Shown here piece after piece: positions 11,008 through 23,700 of a stretch of 64,000 nucleotides of DNA. Positions within the stretch are counted from its first letter, which is position 1; every line of letters begins with the position of its first letter. Position numbers and translations under genes: made by a program. The stretch comes from Poa pratensis (lineage: Eukaryota > Streptophyta > Magnoliopsida > Poales > Poaceae). The notes beneath the pieces were generated by a model. It was not told the origin of the DNA, made no database searches, and saw only the letters and a program-made list of their open reading frames with translations. Location of the stretch: positions 21,652,046 through 21,716,045 of the forward strand of contig CAMZMU010000071.1 in assembly GCA_947311845.1 (NCBI GenBank), given 5' to 3'.

Positions 11008-11351
11008 TCTGTTTAGGAGTGCCAATCTACAAGAGTAAAAAGGATATCTCTGTCGGCTTGAAAGTGATCTTTAATCGTGCTTAGCTACACTCACTCTCTC
11101 TTTCTTTCTCTCTCCTTTTTCTCTCAAAGAAATACGCTAAAACACAGAGAAGGGAACAATCTGAATATCTCGCAAGCTATTAGCTCACCTTTACGAAGTT
11201 CTCCCACCCTACCCAGTAGGGCCCGGGTGGCTTATTTAGCCGTAATCCGCAAACTACATGTTAGAGGATTATACCTTGTATGGCTCCCGTCACAACGTTC
11301 ATATTTCCTCTTCCCTCAAGTGCTTTGCATGCCGCGGCACCAGACAATGAC

Positions 11352-11603
11352 AAGGCGTATAGTTTTTTGCACGAATATTAAGATGTGGGAATTTTTTATA
11401 CGATGGACTCATTTTCTCATGGAAAAAATTAGGAGAGAGGAGTCCCTAACAGCCACAAATTGAAAACAATCCTTTAAATCTCTCCATTATAGATTGAAAC
11501 TCATTTTTTGATGCATAAAATTATCTATAAACCGCTAAAGACCCTATATTTTGGAATTTTCCTCAAAAAACTATACAAATTACATTAAGGAACGGAGGGA
11601 GTA
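11352..11603. mobile_element. Truncated Stowaway-like MITE (duplication copy 1)
   Basis: This matches the MITE in copy 2, but its left terminus was removed by the deletion that joins ACAATGA to CAAGGCGTATAG. The right end GGAACGGAGGGAGTA is intact. Confidence 0.8.
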
Positions 11604-13188
11604 TCTCCTATGAACTATCGACTTGGCGACTTTGTCCTTTTTACATCTCTTGGAGATTGGTCAACTTTTAGGGTGGTTAAACAAATCACCTCACGTGATT
11701 TTTCCTACTATTTTTGACAGTACACAAAATTGTTCATGTGTACACTAGCAAACCTATTAGTCCTCTTAACCATATGATATCAATCATCCAAAACCCACAC
11801 GTAAGATACTAAAACCCTAAACTCAGGTTTTATCATTTCTGCCACTATGACCGAGGGTACCTCATTTTTGCCATTTGACCAATTGAAATCTCAATCTTGT
11901 CACTGCTCCGTTAGTTTGCTCCTCAGTTTTGCCACTCTGTTACTCCACCTTTAGTTTTGTGATCCAAGTAGAAGTGTAGGTGTATTTAAGGGGTTCGAGA
12001 CTTACTCAAATGTGATCCGAATAGAAGTGGAATTAGATTCCTATCAGGTGACAAGTGTTGTGGGGCCGCATGGGACTATGGGAGACAAGAGAGACTTTTC
12101 TGAGGAGTTGTTCATGGGAATCGAAGGAGGCAGAGGAGTTGTTCTGAGTTGTTCGAGAGATTCCTCTTATCATTCACCCATCCATGGTTATGGCCACTAA
12201 CTTGTTATGTTAACGGGCCGATTCGATTCAGACTTGTTGTCCTAACGGGAAAAAATTCCAACACTTACAAATCCATTTGATGGTGGTCTTCACAAGTCGA
12301 CGGGCAAGGTGAAGTTTTGTGCAAAGACTGCTGATTGGTGTCATGTTATCAAGTTTTGTGCATAAAACATGTAAGTCGTCAAAAAGTTAAAACTTTTATT
12401 TAAAATGGTGTTTTAGCAATTTTACTGTTCATCCAGGGAGTTATGCGAACTCCTGGGGGACAAGACGACCACCATTTTATGTTTGGCCATACATATCAAT
12501 ATTTATTTCTTCAAACTTGAAAAATAATAATTTAGGACAAAACAAATAGCACTTGTATTTCAGGAATTAGTAGAACGAATATATCTCCGTCGGCTTGAAA
12601 GTGATATTTAATCGTGCTTAGCTACACTCACCCTCTGTTTCTTTCTCTCTCCTTTTCTCTCAAAGAAATACGCTAAAAACAGGGAAGGGAACAACCTGGA
12701 TATCTCGCAAGCTATTAGCTCACCTTTACCAAGTTCTCCCACCCTACCCAGTAGGGCCCGGGTGGCTTATTTAGCCGTAATCCGCAAACTACCCGTTAGA
12801 GGATTATACCTTGTATGGCTCCCGTCACAACGTTCATATTTCCTCTTCCCTCAAGTGCTCTGCATGCCGCGGCACGAGACAGTGATGATTATATCGAAGA
12901 ATCAACAGCTTCAAGAGACCAAGAGGCATCATGTTTCTTAAGACTCAAGATTTAGACTCAATATAAACTCTATTGTTGTACCCATTTATGCTTCATGTTC
13001 AAGTCAACTTAACGCAAATTCTACCCCCCGTCCCGTGACGGTTCATGTTCTCTCAACATAAGTTTTACTAGAGAGTTCTTCACTGGAGGCATGACCCCTC
13101 ATTTTCAGCAATTGCGTGCTTATTCTTCTTCTCTTGAGGTTTCTCGCCTCAGCTTCCCGTTCTTCGTGCTTTTTCTTGTATTGGCGTT

Positions 13189-13462
13189 TACTCCCTCCAT
13201 TCCGGAATGTACGGCGTATAGTTTTTTGCACGAATATTAAGATATGGGAATTTTGTATACGATGGACTCATTTTCTCATGGAAAAAAATAGGAGAGAGGA
13301 GTCCCTAACAACCACAAATTGAAAACAATCCTTTAAATCTCTCTATTATAGATTGAAACTCATTTTTTGATGCGTAAAATTATCTATAAACCGCTAAAGA
13401 CCCTATATTCTGGAATTTTCCTCAAAAAACTATACAAGTTACATTAAGGAACGGAGGGAGTA
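13189..13462. mobile_element. Complete Stowaway-like MITE (duplication copy 2)
   Basis: 274 bp from TACTCCCTCCATTCC to GGAACGGAGGGAGTA, flanked by TA. The same element sits at the equivalent place in copy 1, so its insertion is older than the tandem duplication. Confidence 0.88.
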
Positions 13463-14345
13463 TCTCCTATGAACTATCGACTTGGCGACTTTGCGCTTTT
13501 TACATTTCTTGGAGATGGGTCAACTTTTAGGGTGGTTAAACAAATCACCTCACGGGATTTTTCCTTCTTTTTTTGACAGTACACAAAATTGTTCATGTGT
13601 ACACTAGCAAACCTATTAGTCCTCTTAACCATATGTTATCAATCATCCAAAACCCACACGTAGGATACTAAATGTACTTTAAACTCTAAGTATAGGTGTA
13701 TTTAAGGGGTTCGAGACTTACTGAAATGTGATCCGAGTAGAAGTGGAATTAGATTCCTATCAGGTGACAAGTGTTGAGGGGCCAAGAGGTCTTCTATGTA
13801 AGTCGGAGGGGCATAGGACTACGGGAGACAAGAGAGACTTTTCTGAGGAGTTGTTCAAGGGAATCAAAGGAGGCGGATTAGTTGTTCTGAGTTGTTCGAG
13901 AGATTCCTCTTATCATTCACCCGTCCGCGGTTATGGCCACTAACTTGTTATGTTAACGAGCCGATTTGATTCTGACTCGTTGTCTTAACAAGCTAAAATT
14001 CCAACACTTGCAAATCCATTTGATGGTGGTCTTCACAAGTGGAAGGGCAAGGTGAAGTTTTGTGCAAAGACTGCTGATTGGTGTCATGTTCTTAAGTTTT
14101 GTGCATAAAACATGTAAGTCGTCAAAAAGTTAAAACTTTTATTTAAAATTTTGTTTTTAGCAATTTTACTGTTCATACAGGGAGTTATGCGAACTCCCGG
14201 GGGACAAGACGATCACCATTTTATAGTTGGCCATACATATCAATATTTATTTCTTCAAACTTGAAAAACAATAATTTAGGACAAAACAAATAGCATTTGT
14301 ATTTCAGGAATCAATAGAACGAATAATTACGGGCAATTTGTTTCG

Positions 14346-14431
14346 CTGCAAGTCTATAGGAGATAACAATTATACAAAGATGACATCAATATTCACTGCA
14401 AGTCCATAGGAGATAACAATTATACAAAGAT
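14346..14431. repeat. 36-bp direct repeat with 50-bp spacing
   Basis: CTGCAAGTCTATAGGAGATA at 14346 recurs with one change at 14396, and the identity extends through ATTATACAAAGAT. It lies just beyond the MOR1 3' UTR. Confidence 0.8.
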
Positions 14432-14780
14432 AGGGTAACGGCACACTGATGTTTTAAGATTTCACAAATGATTAATGCAGTTAATTTAGATCACTCGATT
14501 GTATTGCTATACAACACAGAAAACCCAACACTGACAAAAAATGTGTTAAAATACTAATCAGGCCCTCAAGAGGCAAGCTACAGGCAAAACATCTGGCTAG
14601 CTATCTAAAACTACACGGGAAAACTCTGCAAGAATGGGTTGACCAGGAACGGGGGCTACAAAACGTCGGCCCCGCATCATGTAGTGCATCTGACATACCT
14701 ATCTACAAATAGCACGACTATGCTGCAAATTTACAGTCAATTACAATGGTCGGTATTTATCATAGAACTGTCAACTGTAT
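14432..14780 (-). other. Probable MOR1 3' UTR and downstream flank
   Basis: This follows the conserved C-terminal codons of MOR1 on the minus strand. It has no open frame or repeat. The polyadenylation site could not be placed with confidence. Confidence 0.4.
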
Positions 14781-17700
14781 TTAGAGTGGATCCATAGACC
14801 CACTCTTCAGCCTCTCCATTCGTGCTTGCAGTCCAGATAGTGCTCGCTCATCCATGGGTGGAATATTGCTTTGTTTGTGGTTCACCATCTAGTCGTGTCC
14901 CTCCGTGGAGCATATTGCCGTTCATACTTGCCAGTGGCCGAGTCTGAGCTCCATCAAAATTGCCTCCCACAGCTGCAGCTTGAATACTTTTCATTCTTTC
15001 CCTGAGAGCATCCAATGTCCCTGCTGGCAAATACAGAAATCATTCCATAATCAGAAGGCAAAATCAATAATATTGATACCATATACAGTTAGATATCAAG
15101 ATGCCAAAAAAAACGTAGGAAATAGACCTGATGATTGGTATCTATCGGTCTGTTGGTCAGTAGATTGTAACCTAATATCAGAATCTCCTTGGACTCTGAA
15201 GGGATCATCTTCGTTACAATCTGCTTTGCTATTTATCGATTTTGTGTGCACAGGAGAAGGTGCGAATTTTGGAGAGGGTATAGATGCTATTGGAGGTGGC
15301 GTTGATAATGGAAGACTTGAGGGTGTTCTTCCAGCTGCGGCATTCTTTTCCACCTGGATGTACCAAAAAACATATTTCATGTATCTCAGTCAATAGTACC
15401 CACAAAACTCAAACCTCTCTAGGAGGAGATTACAAACCTGAGCAAGCCCATCTCTAATGTACGTTCTAAATGCTTCACTTGCATTTGAAGCTGAGCAAAT
15501 ATATCAACCTGAGGGAAACATGTTCTCGAATCAGGAATCAAACCAGAGAAGACATTTTAAAATGGCGATGTAAAAAATCCAAATTCAATGTTTCAGTTTA
15601 CTTCTCCAACGATAAAAATGTACGCATCATGATCGTGTAAAATCAAAATCAAAGAAATTTCCAAATGCCTGGCCAGTGATATGCAAATCATTTCATTCGA
15701 AGTCAGCCAACGACAGACAGTGAGTATACTTGACAAAATACCTTTGGGTACAGCTGTGTTATCCGGTAGAGCTCATAAAGACCAATAGTACATGTTTGCT
15801 TGTCACCGATTTTCTTGAATACTGCAGCAAGCTCTTGCTGATCATACCCAAAACAAAGGACAAAAATACGTCAAATAAGGGTGTGAAGTTGAATACAGTT
15901 AACCCACAAGATGACATGACAAAAGAAACAAGTGGTTTGAACCTTCAATTGTGCATCAGTGGAATGAACTGATGGATTTGGATTGTTCGATGCAGCATCG
16001 CCCCAGTGAGTTTGACCCATAGGTCCAGATGGCGTCAACATCCTAGCTGCTGCAAGGGTCTAGGATGACACAATAGTATTGCTTAGACAAAAAGAGGTGC
16101 ATAAAAGCTTTCTTGGAACAATTATAGGACATAATATTTCAAATTCTACCTGAAGATTAAGATCAATGTATGCCAGAATGATTGGCTGAGGCTCAGCGTC
16201 TATAGGGACCATTGAAAGGTGACCTTTTATTGCTGTACCTCGAAGCTTTACAAGTTCATGCAACACAGTTTTGACCATTCTTAGTGGTTTGTCATCAGCT
16301 CCAGCCCTACAACATATGCAATGCATCTCATGTGACTGAAATATAAAAATAAATGATTGAAGAGTAAATATACAACTCTAAGGGTCAGCACAGACCTTCT
16401 CCGTATCTCTTCCATCCCAAGTTCTTGTAAATAAATATGAACACTTTGAAGAATGCGATCAAGGTCGACTTCGTATATCGTACTTTGAAGAACCTGAAAG
16501 ATGACACATGCCATCAGAAGTGACACCCAGTACAGATTCACAATGGTCCACAAACAAATAGCAGCATACCTTTGTCAACTTAATTAAACATTTGACAACT
16601 AAATCTGAGAACTTCTGATTTTTTACAGCAAGGGACTCTGAGGGAGTAGGGCATGGCCATCTTGATGGGTCTAACGGTCTCAGTAAGTTGATTAATACGA
16701 CGAATGAGGATGTTCTCTCAGCATTATCCTGCTCAAAGTAAGAGAATAAACACAGAGCAGACAGCAAGCTTAAGAGAACATGAAAAGAAATACACATACC
16801 AGGATTTTAAGCATTAAGACATTAAGAGCCTTGAGTAGTTGACTACCATCATCCATAAGAGGAACTCTTTCATCTAAAAGCCAGAGTAGTAGCTCTGTGA
16901 TAAGGCTATCTAGGGTACCCTCTTTCACAGCATGAGCAAGTCGTTTGATCTGGAAAGTCTGCAGAATAACAAAAAAACTCGTAAACAACGTTTAAGAAAT
17001 ATATAAAAACAAAATAAAGGCAAACATAGACATATCAACAGACCTGCATGAGAGTATTTAATACATATTTGCAAGACCTTGAAGAAGCCCCAGATAGACT
17101 GAAATTAAAGGTTTTCGGAACCTGAAAGATTTTTCATCATCAGAGTTAGCAAAGTGACCGAAAGCTAAGCTGAATAAAACAAAAAAGCCTTACCATAACA
17201 GACAAGCATGAAACTAATCTGTCAGCTTCCTTGATGAGATCGTCAAGCACAGAGCTTTCGGGGTCAACTGCCTGAGTTAGCTCATGGCATATGACTTTCA
17301 TTCCTTCAACAGACTGCATAAACAAAAACATCCAAGATCAATGCTTAGACTTCAATAATGGATGTACAAACACGGTGAAACAAATAGATTGTTACAGCTA
17401 GATATCACAACAGTATTAGAAAAAGGAATGAACAAAGAGGGCATCAACAAGAGAAAAGGAGATGGCCAACCATGGGAAGTGAGTAAAGCACAAACCTGCT
17501 CAGGCAAACCTAATGCGACAATATCAAGAGCTTCACGCCAGTCTGCGGGACCAGTAGCTGCTGTTGCTATCTGCCTCGGTGCCATATGGGCATCAGCATA
17601 ACCAAAGTTTTCCCTATTAATAGAAAAACATACATGAGTGGAGTTGTGTTACTAAATATAAAAGGAATTACAAACCCATTAAATAAGATAGCTGGAGCAC

Positions 17701-20700
17701 CTTGAGATCATCGATCCTGCTATTGAACGGGAAACCAACTCCCCACTTTGTTCTGCTACATCAGACCTATATCCAAAGAATACGAATAAGTAAAAAAAAT
17801 GCCATCACAGTACACATCTGAGGGAGTGAAGCAAGAAGTGAACTGTTATGTTTTTGTTCAAAATTGTCCATCGTGCATTTTCAGTCCTAAAAGTTGGAAC
17901 TAACCCATTCTCTCTAACTGAACGTCTCAAAGCTGCTCGAGCATCGCCAGGCCTTCCTTCCCTCCTCTTGTCCATTTCCCGAGCCTGACAATATACCATT
18001 ATACAATCCTTGCTTTATCAGGTAAATGAACAGTTTACACTAAAAAATACTATAAATTTGTTGTGGGTTGATAGATGATGATGACCTTCCATTTAAATCT
18101 ATCATCGAGCATACTTCTTTGAGCATCTGAAAGTTTTCCAACAAATCTCCAAACATCGTCCCCTGCATGACCAAGAGAGTAGACTAAGAACATCTTGCAA
18201 ATCAATTCCATTACTTGTCACCAAGCTGTAATTATAGTGCATACATTTAAATTCAAATATGCAAGCAAGCATGTTTGATGAAAAAAGGAATCCAATTCTC
18301 AGGAGCAATGGTCCAGGAGCTTCCGGGAGTACATCAACAGTTAGTAATCTAGGTTTGTAATAGGGCCAAGCCGCTAAGGGCTTCCAACCGTTGATCAGGT
18401 AGTATCCAAAAAAAACAGTTCTTATTAACATGAAAAATCAACTGCTGGAAATAGGAAGGGAAAGGCCTTACCAAGGTTCTTGTAAGCAGTGGCAAGCGTA
18501 TTAAGAGCGGCTTTCCTGATTTCTCCATCACGCTCTGCTGTTAATGCCGCAACAGATGGCAAATTTTTCAACAAACCACCAACCTGGGAGAGTAGAAATA
18601 AGCATGACCATAAGTAAGCAAGAAAATCAGCACACTCTAGTACAGAAGGGCGGAGGTGAGGGGTCCATACCTCGGTCCCATTATTATCCATGAAATATCC
18701 AATAATATCTACACACTCTATCCTAGTTCGGTTGTTCTTGGAGCGCAGTCCCTCCAAAATATAGGGAAGTAGTTTTGGAAGAGAGTAGATATTGATCATT
18801 TGCTTTATCAGTTCCCCCATCTTCTCCCTGACTTTCTCAATGTTGTGACCAGACTGCAATATAACAGTTGTTTCGATTAGAAAGGAATTTGCAATATAAG
18901 TACCAAGTATGTTCCAAGGAGAAGTCTGGAAAAACATGTCCATAGTGTTTAAAAATAAAATCATCCAATTATGTTTCGTAGCGTTAAACTTCCAATGGTA
19001 CCTTCTCTATAAGGCAAGGAAGGAAGATTGCAGCTTCTGCTTCCGTCAGCATGTAAGATTGATCTTTCAGACCATCAAATAGCTCGGGAAGAAAGTCAAG
19101 AACCTACCAAGTCAAAATAAACAAAATACTCAGAATCAATTTAGATAGTGTAAGATTGATCTTTCAGATCATCAAATAGCTCGGGAAGAAAGTCGATAAC
19201 CTACGAAGTCAAATTAACAACATACTCATAATCAATTTAGCTACAGTACCTAAACAAAAGACAATAAGCTGCATTGAACTTTCAGCTAGCATACCTTCAA
19301 CAAACATGTCGTATTAGATTCACAGAAGCGCAAGACAAACCATCTTAGTAATATATCAAGAAGCTCAACTACTTCTTTACCACTTGAAGGAAGTGCCTGC
19401 ACAATTGGATAGCATCACAACAAAAGGATCATATGAGCTAGGTTACGCAGTCAAATTGCAGAGATAAGAGATTCAATATTGTCATCAATTTCTAACCTTT
19501 TGTAGCAACTCAATACCATCAATTTGCCTCTTAAAGTCTGAGTTCCATAGCCGCAAGCTAACATCTTCTCTGAAATGCTTAAATAAATCAACCTGCAGAT
19601 ATTTTTTTAAGCAATCCGATGAGTTGTTTAGATGACAACAGATAGCATCAGGCAAAGCGGGCAATGAAATACACAACGCCCACATGTTGAAAAAATAAAA
19701 TAAAACGAAACATCAGATTGGTATACTGAACCAAAATATCAAAGTAGTAGATCTTCTACAATGCATCACAGCAAGCGATATTTGCTACAAGAAAAAAATA
19801 TAAGATGCAAACATTTCTGGAATTCACTGATGTACAACCACATAACTTAATGAAAAGATGGTAAGTGCTCACGATTGAGATGAACACATTCCATGATTGA
19901 ATCTAAAACAACAGCAGCGCGAGCAGATTCTAAGAGAAAATCCAAACCAACTAAATTGATATGTAACAGGAATTGTTATTTGCCACTTGTGAGTCCACAC
20001 AGCAGTGTGAATACCAACTTTCAGCAGAGCACATGTGCTAATGCTAAGCATAAGGCTCTGCTGCTCACTAACCTGCTATACCGATTTACCACTTCTAGTT
20101 CTGACATGAAAACACAACTGTGTAGTATATGCTATGTTTGCGGTAATTAAGTTGTATGCAGCTGCTGTGTATACAGATTTGTGATTGAAATCAAATCAGG
20201 GTCAGAAAGTAGTAACAAAGAGGGTTTTCCTTGCCATTATAACAGTTTGCTTTTAAAGGCTTCTGACTTATCAGATTATTTGTGTGTTATTATTTTGCTT
20301 ACGATAAATGACAATTCCATGTTACAGCTAACAAATAACAAGATGATTTACAGCATGACCACAAACCAGTAAAGAAGTATAAATATAGATACAGAAAAGT
20401 TCGCAACAGACCTTCAGTTCATCAATCTGCTCACGTCTTGGTTCTTCAAACTTGAACTTACGTACCAAAACGCGTCTCTCCCGATCTTCCTGCAATATTA
20501 AATATACATACAAATATAAGAATCCAATGCAAAACTTTGCAAATTGCGAGATTGAGGGACTCGATGATGGCCTACCTTGTTTGAGTCCTTGATGTTAAAT
20601 AATGCCTGAGACTGTGAGGAGTCTTGAGAAGACATCATAGTAACAGAGGCTCTTGCTGGAACTCCTCTCTGATAACAAAAAATGACAATCAGAAAAGGGC

Positions 20701-23700
20701 ATTTTCCACAGTGACACAACAGCAAAGTTACGCACTTGAGATGCAGCTTTGCCAACATTAGATGCACGGTCATTTGGGCCATGTTTGCCGTTCTTCAAAC
20801 CACCTTTTGATGGCAAACTCATGCTTGTTGTCACCAACTTCACAGAATCAGATAATCCTGTTTAAATGGTGCAATAATACCAAATCAGTACAGAACAACA
20901 AGCGTTGAGAATAAACCCAAAATGTGAATTAAGATTCTGTGAGACACCTTCATGTACACTGGAAAGTTTCAACCGCTCTGCTACAATAGCCATAGTAGGA
21001 GATGGTAAATCTCTCAAGTTCTTTGCAACCTACAGAATACAGTGAATTAAGCCACTCGAAAACAGTTTCAGAAAATGAGCAACTGAATCAAAGAACATGA
21101 GGGGCAACACCATACCGCTGCTTGGCCACAGATCTTGAGAATTTCATTCATAAATGTCTCAGCAGCTTTGCGGACTTCAGATGATTTATCCTATTCAGCA
21201 GAAGTATATAACATCATTAGAATTCACATGAACTGTATATGGATACACAAAAAATGAATACCAATGAAATAGCTCAACTATCTAAAAACTACCATCAAAG
21301 AAGATGCAGACGGCTTCAACAATGGCAAAGACTCAGCTGGATCACTCATTTTAGAAACATGCTTAGACAACCAATCAAAAAGATCCTTTCGCCCTTCTGA
21401 ACCACTTTTCTGATCACCCAAAGCTACAGTAATATATGGAACCATCTTATCAAGTTGAGCAGCAGCAACCCAGGAATCTAGGGCAGTCAGTGTGCACTCT
21501 CGCATGTGCTTCTTATTATCCCCAATACACTTCAGCACGTCTGCCAAAATACCCTACATTGTGACATAAAGATGCAGTTATTATTGGTGCAAAAGAACAG
21601 CGCTAAGAAACATATAAAAACAAATGTAGAGTTGGTTGCAAACCTTGCTTGATTTTTCAACGGAAGGTCCCATCGCAGATGCAAGACCACCAATCGTTGA
21701 TAAGGTTGCCATCACTAAATTTTTGTTACTGTCATTAAGTCGGCCTCTTAGCGCAGTGAACAGGTCCGCTGCAGTTACAAGATAACAACGGTAATGGTTG
21801 TGAATTTAATGAACATAAAACCATGCCTTATTTAACAGTTGTTAGAGATAGACAACAATAATGAACCTGTGCCTGTTGGCTGAATGCGCTTATGGGCCTC
21901 CTCCACAATTTTATTGACTCCATCAATGGACTCCAGCCTTACCTGTCATTTCACACAAGTACAACATGAATATCAAATGCAGGCAAACTTACATAATTAG
22001 CCCAAGAGAATAAAATGAAACCAAGTAACTGCATATTACCTTCCAGTCTGGGCTCCCCAAATTTTTCAGTAAAGCAGGCGTTATCTTAACTTATGTCTTC
22101 CCTTGGCAGCCCATCTGATGAGGCAGCAGATGTGGACGATGCACTATCTAAGGCTCTAACTGTTCTTTTCGGAGGAGCAGCAGCACCCTGTTAATTCAAC
22201 ATAATCGGCTGTTAAAACTCCAATAAAAAATACATTTACATACAACGACCAAGACAGCATACCTCAAATGGATTCTTTTCATATTCAGCATCGAGAGCAC
22301 TGAGAAGTGCCGGTTTGACATCACTCAAGAAGCCTTTGATATCTACAGGAGAAACTTTATTAAACAACAACCAAAAAGTGCATTCATCAAGTCATCAAGC
22401 CATACATAAATTAATAAACAAGTAACAACCTGGTCCTACAAACTTATGGAGCACACCAATCAGTTTAATAGTCGCATTTCGAGTTGCAGCGGCACTTGAT
22501 TGCAGACCGTGTCTTTGCAAAAATCAATTATATCCTGGAAATAAAGAAGGGTATGAGCAATAGTGCAGTGTCTTCATAACTGTAAATAATACTTAGAAAG
22601 CAAAGTGCACCTTTAGTTTTAAATTGGAAATCCCAAAGTCTTCGACGGCAGATACCATCCAAACAATACCCTCGCTAAGAACCTTCGGATTCTTGTGCTC
22701 TTTCATTATTTTGTATAGCTGCAACAAAAAATGATGGAAATAATTATGGGGGTTGCAGAAATATCATCCAGTCAGTGGAAAGTGTTCAGTACTTTTTGTT
22801 GTAAGCAGATATTCTCTATATATTTAAACTGATTGCTACTTGTAAATGCACCTAGTGCAAATTGTTCTAGGGCTCATGCTGGGGCTATGCAGAAATTGTG
22901 AATCTCTCCTATCTAAAAGAAAATTTTGGTTCCACATTCTGCCACCTCTTCGTCGCACCTCCGTCACACACGCAGTGAAAAAATAAACCTCCACGGGTCT
23001 CCTATTCCCCGTAATTATTACTAACCAAATTTCGCCGCCTGACGACCCGCCTCGAATCCTAACCAAATTTCCCCTCATTCCGCCTCTCGTACAGAAGAGG
23101 AGGCGAGCCCATCCTCGTCCTCCACTGCGCATCCTTGTTCCGCCCGCGGCCAGAGCCAGCGTCGGGCGTCGCCCTTCGCGTCCGGCCTCGCAGGTCGCCT
23201 CTTCGGCGGCCATCACGCCGCTACACGCTACTCGTCCTCCGCCGCCGTCGTCTTCGAGTGCCGATTCATCTCCACCTGTGAGGAACACGACCTTCAACAG
23301 GCGTCAATCATCGCGTCGCATCTCTCTCTCTCTCTCTCACGTGGAATCTGCTTGTTCGTATTGCAGTTCTGCAGCGAACAAAAACGCCTACGACGAGATC
23401 CTTAGGTCCTCGCGAAGCCAGGACTGGGAGCAGTCTTTGCCTCTTTGGCAAGTACTATAGCCTACCGAGGCGCACCGATCCGCGAACGGTGAGTTTTTTC
23501 TTCGGGTTCTCCATTTTTGCGCGCTCTGGTCGTGGCCTCGGATGTGTCTCATGTGGTCTGTTTCTAAGTTTGTTTCTGTATGTTTGGTGAATCAAGAATC
23601 TAACGGGCCCTGGACAAGGACAACCGCTTTGATCTCGTTCGGTCTGCTTAGTAATTGTTATTATGATGATTTGGACTGGACCAATCGTGTAGGCTCTCTA

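Larger units (their letters stand above)
11044..14324. repeat. Tandem duplication of a 1.5-1.7 kb unit
   Basis: Copy 1 is 11044-12580 and copy 2 is 12581-14324. Both run from ATATCTCYGTCGGCTTGAAA to the AGAACGAAT junction with high identity. Copy 1 lacks about 320 bases present in copy 2 (near 12887-13208). It carries instead an extra block of about 150 bases near 11810-11970. Short frames of 62-71 codons (12012-12200 and 13728-13943) match between copies but show no known domain. No gene is recognised in the unit. Confidence 0.9.
14781..19592 (-). other. MOR1: MOR1 exons 34-53 (coordinates)
   Basis: Exons in transcript order: 19592-19497, 19396-19295, 19103-19002, 18853-18671, 18583-18472, 18162-18086, 17984-17905, 17766-17701, 17613-17496, 17313-17194, 17121-17044, 16958-16800, 16728-16570, 16493-16396, 16306-16150, 16059-15943, 15837-15742, 15508-15438, 15353-15128, 15020-14781. 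Marker peptides: YSLPKLLPYILEGLRSKNNR (exon 37), EGTLDSLITELLLWLLDERV (exon 45), AAAGRTPSSLPLSTPPP (exon 52). Confidence 0.9.
20412..22718 (-). other. MOR1: MOR1 exons 22-33 (coordinates)
   Basis: Exons in transcript order: 22718-22611, 22534-22430, 22342-22263, 22187-22040, 21942-21867, 21768-21644, 21553-21293, 21190-21116, 21029-20948, 20857-20736, 20668-20576, 20489-20412. Exon 22 opens LYKIMKEHKNPKVLSEG, directly continuing exon 21 across the Helitron-bearing intron. Exon 28 encodes the TOG4 stretch GILADVLKCIGDNKKHMREC. Exons 31-32 are a Ser/Lys-rich linker. Confidence 0.9.
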
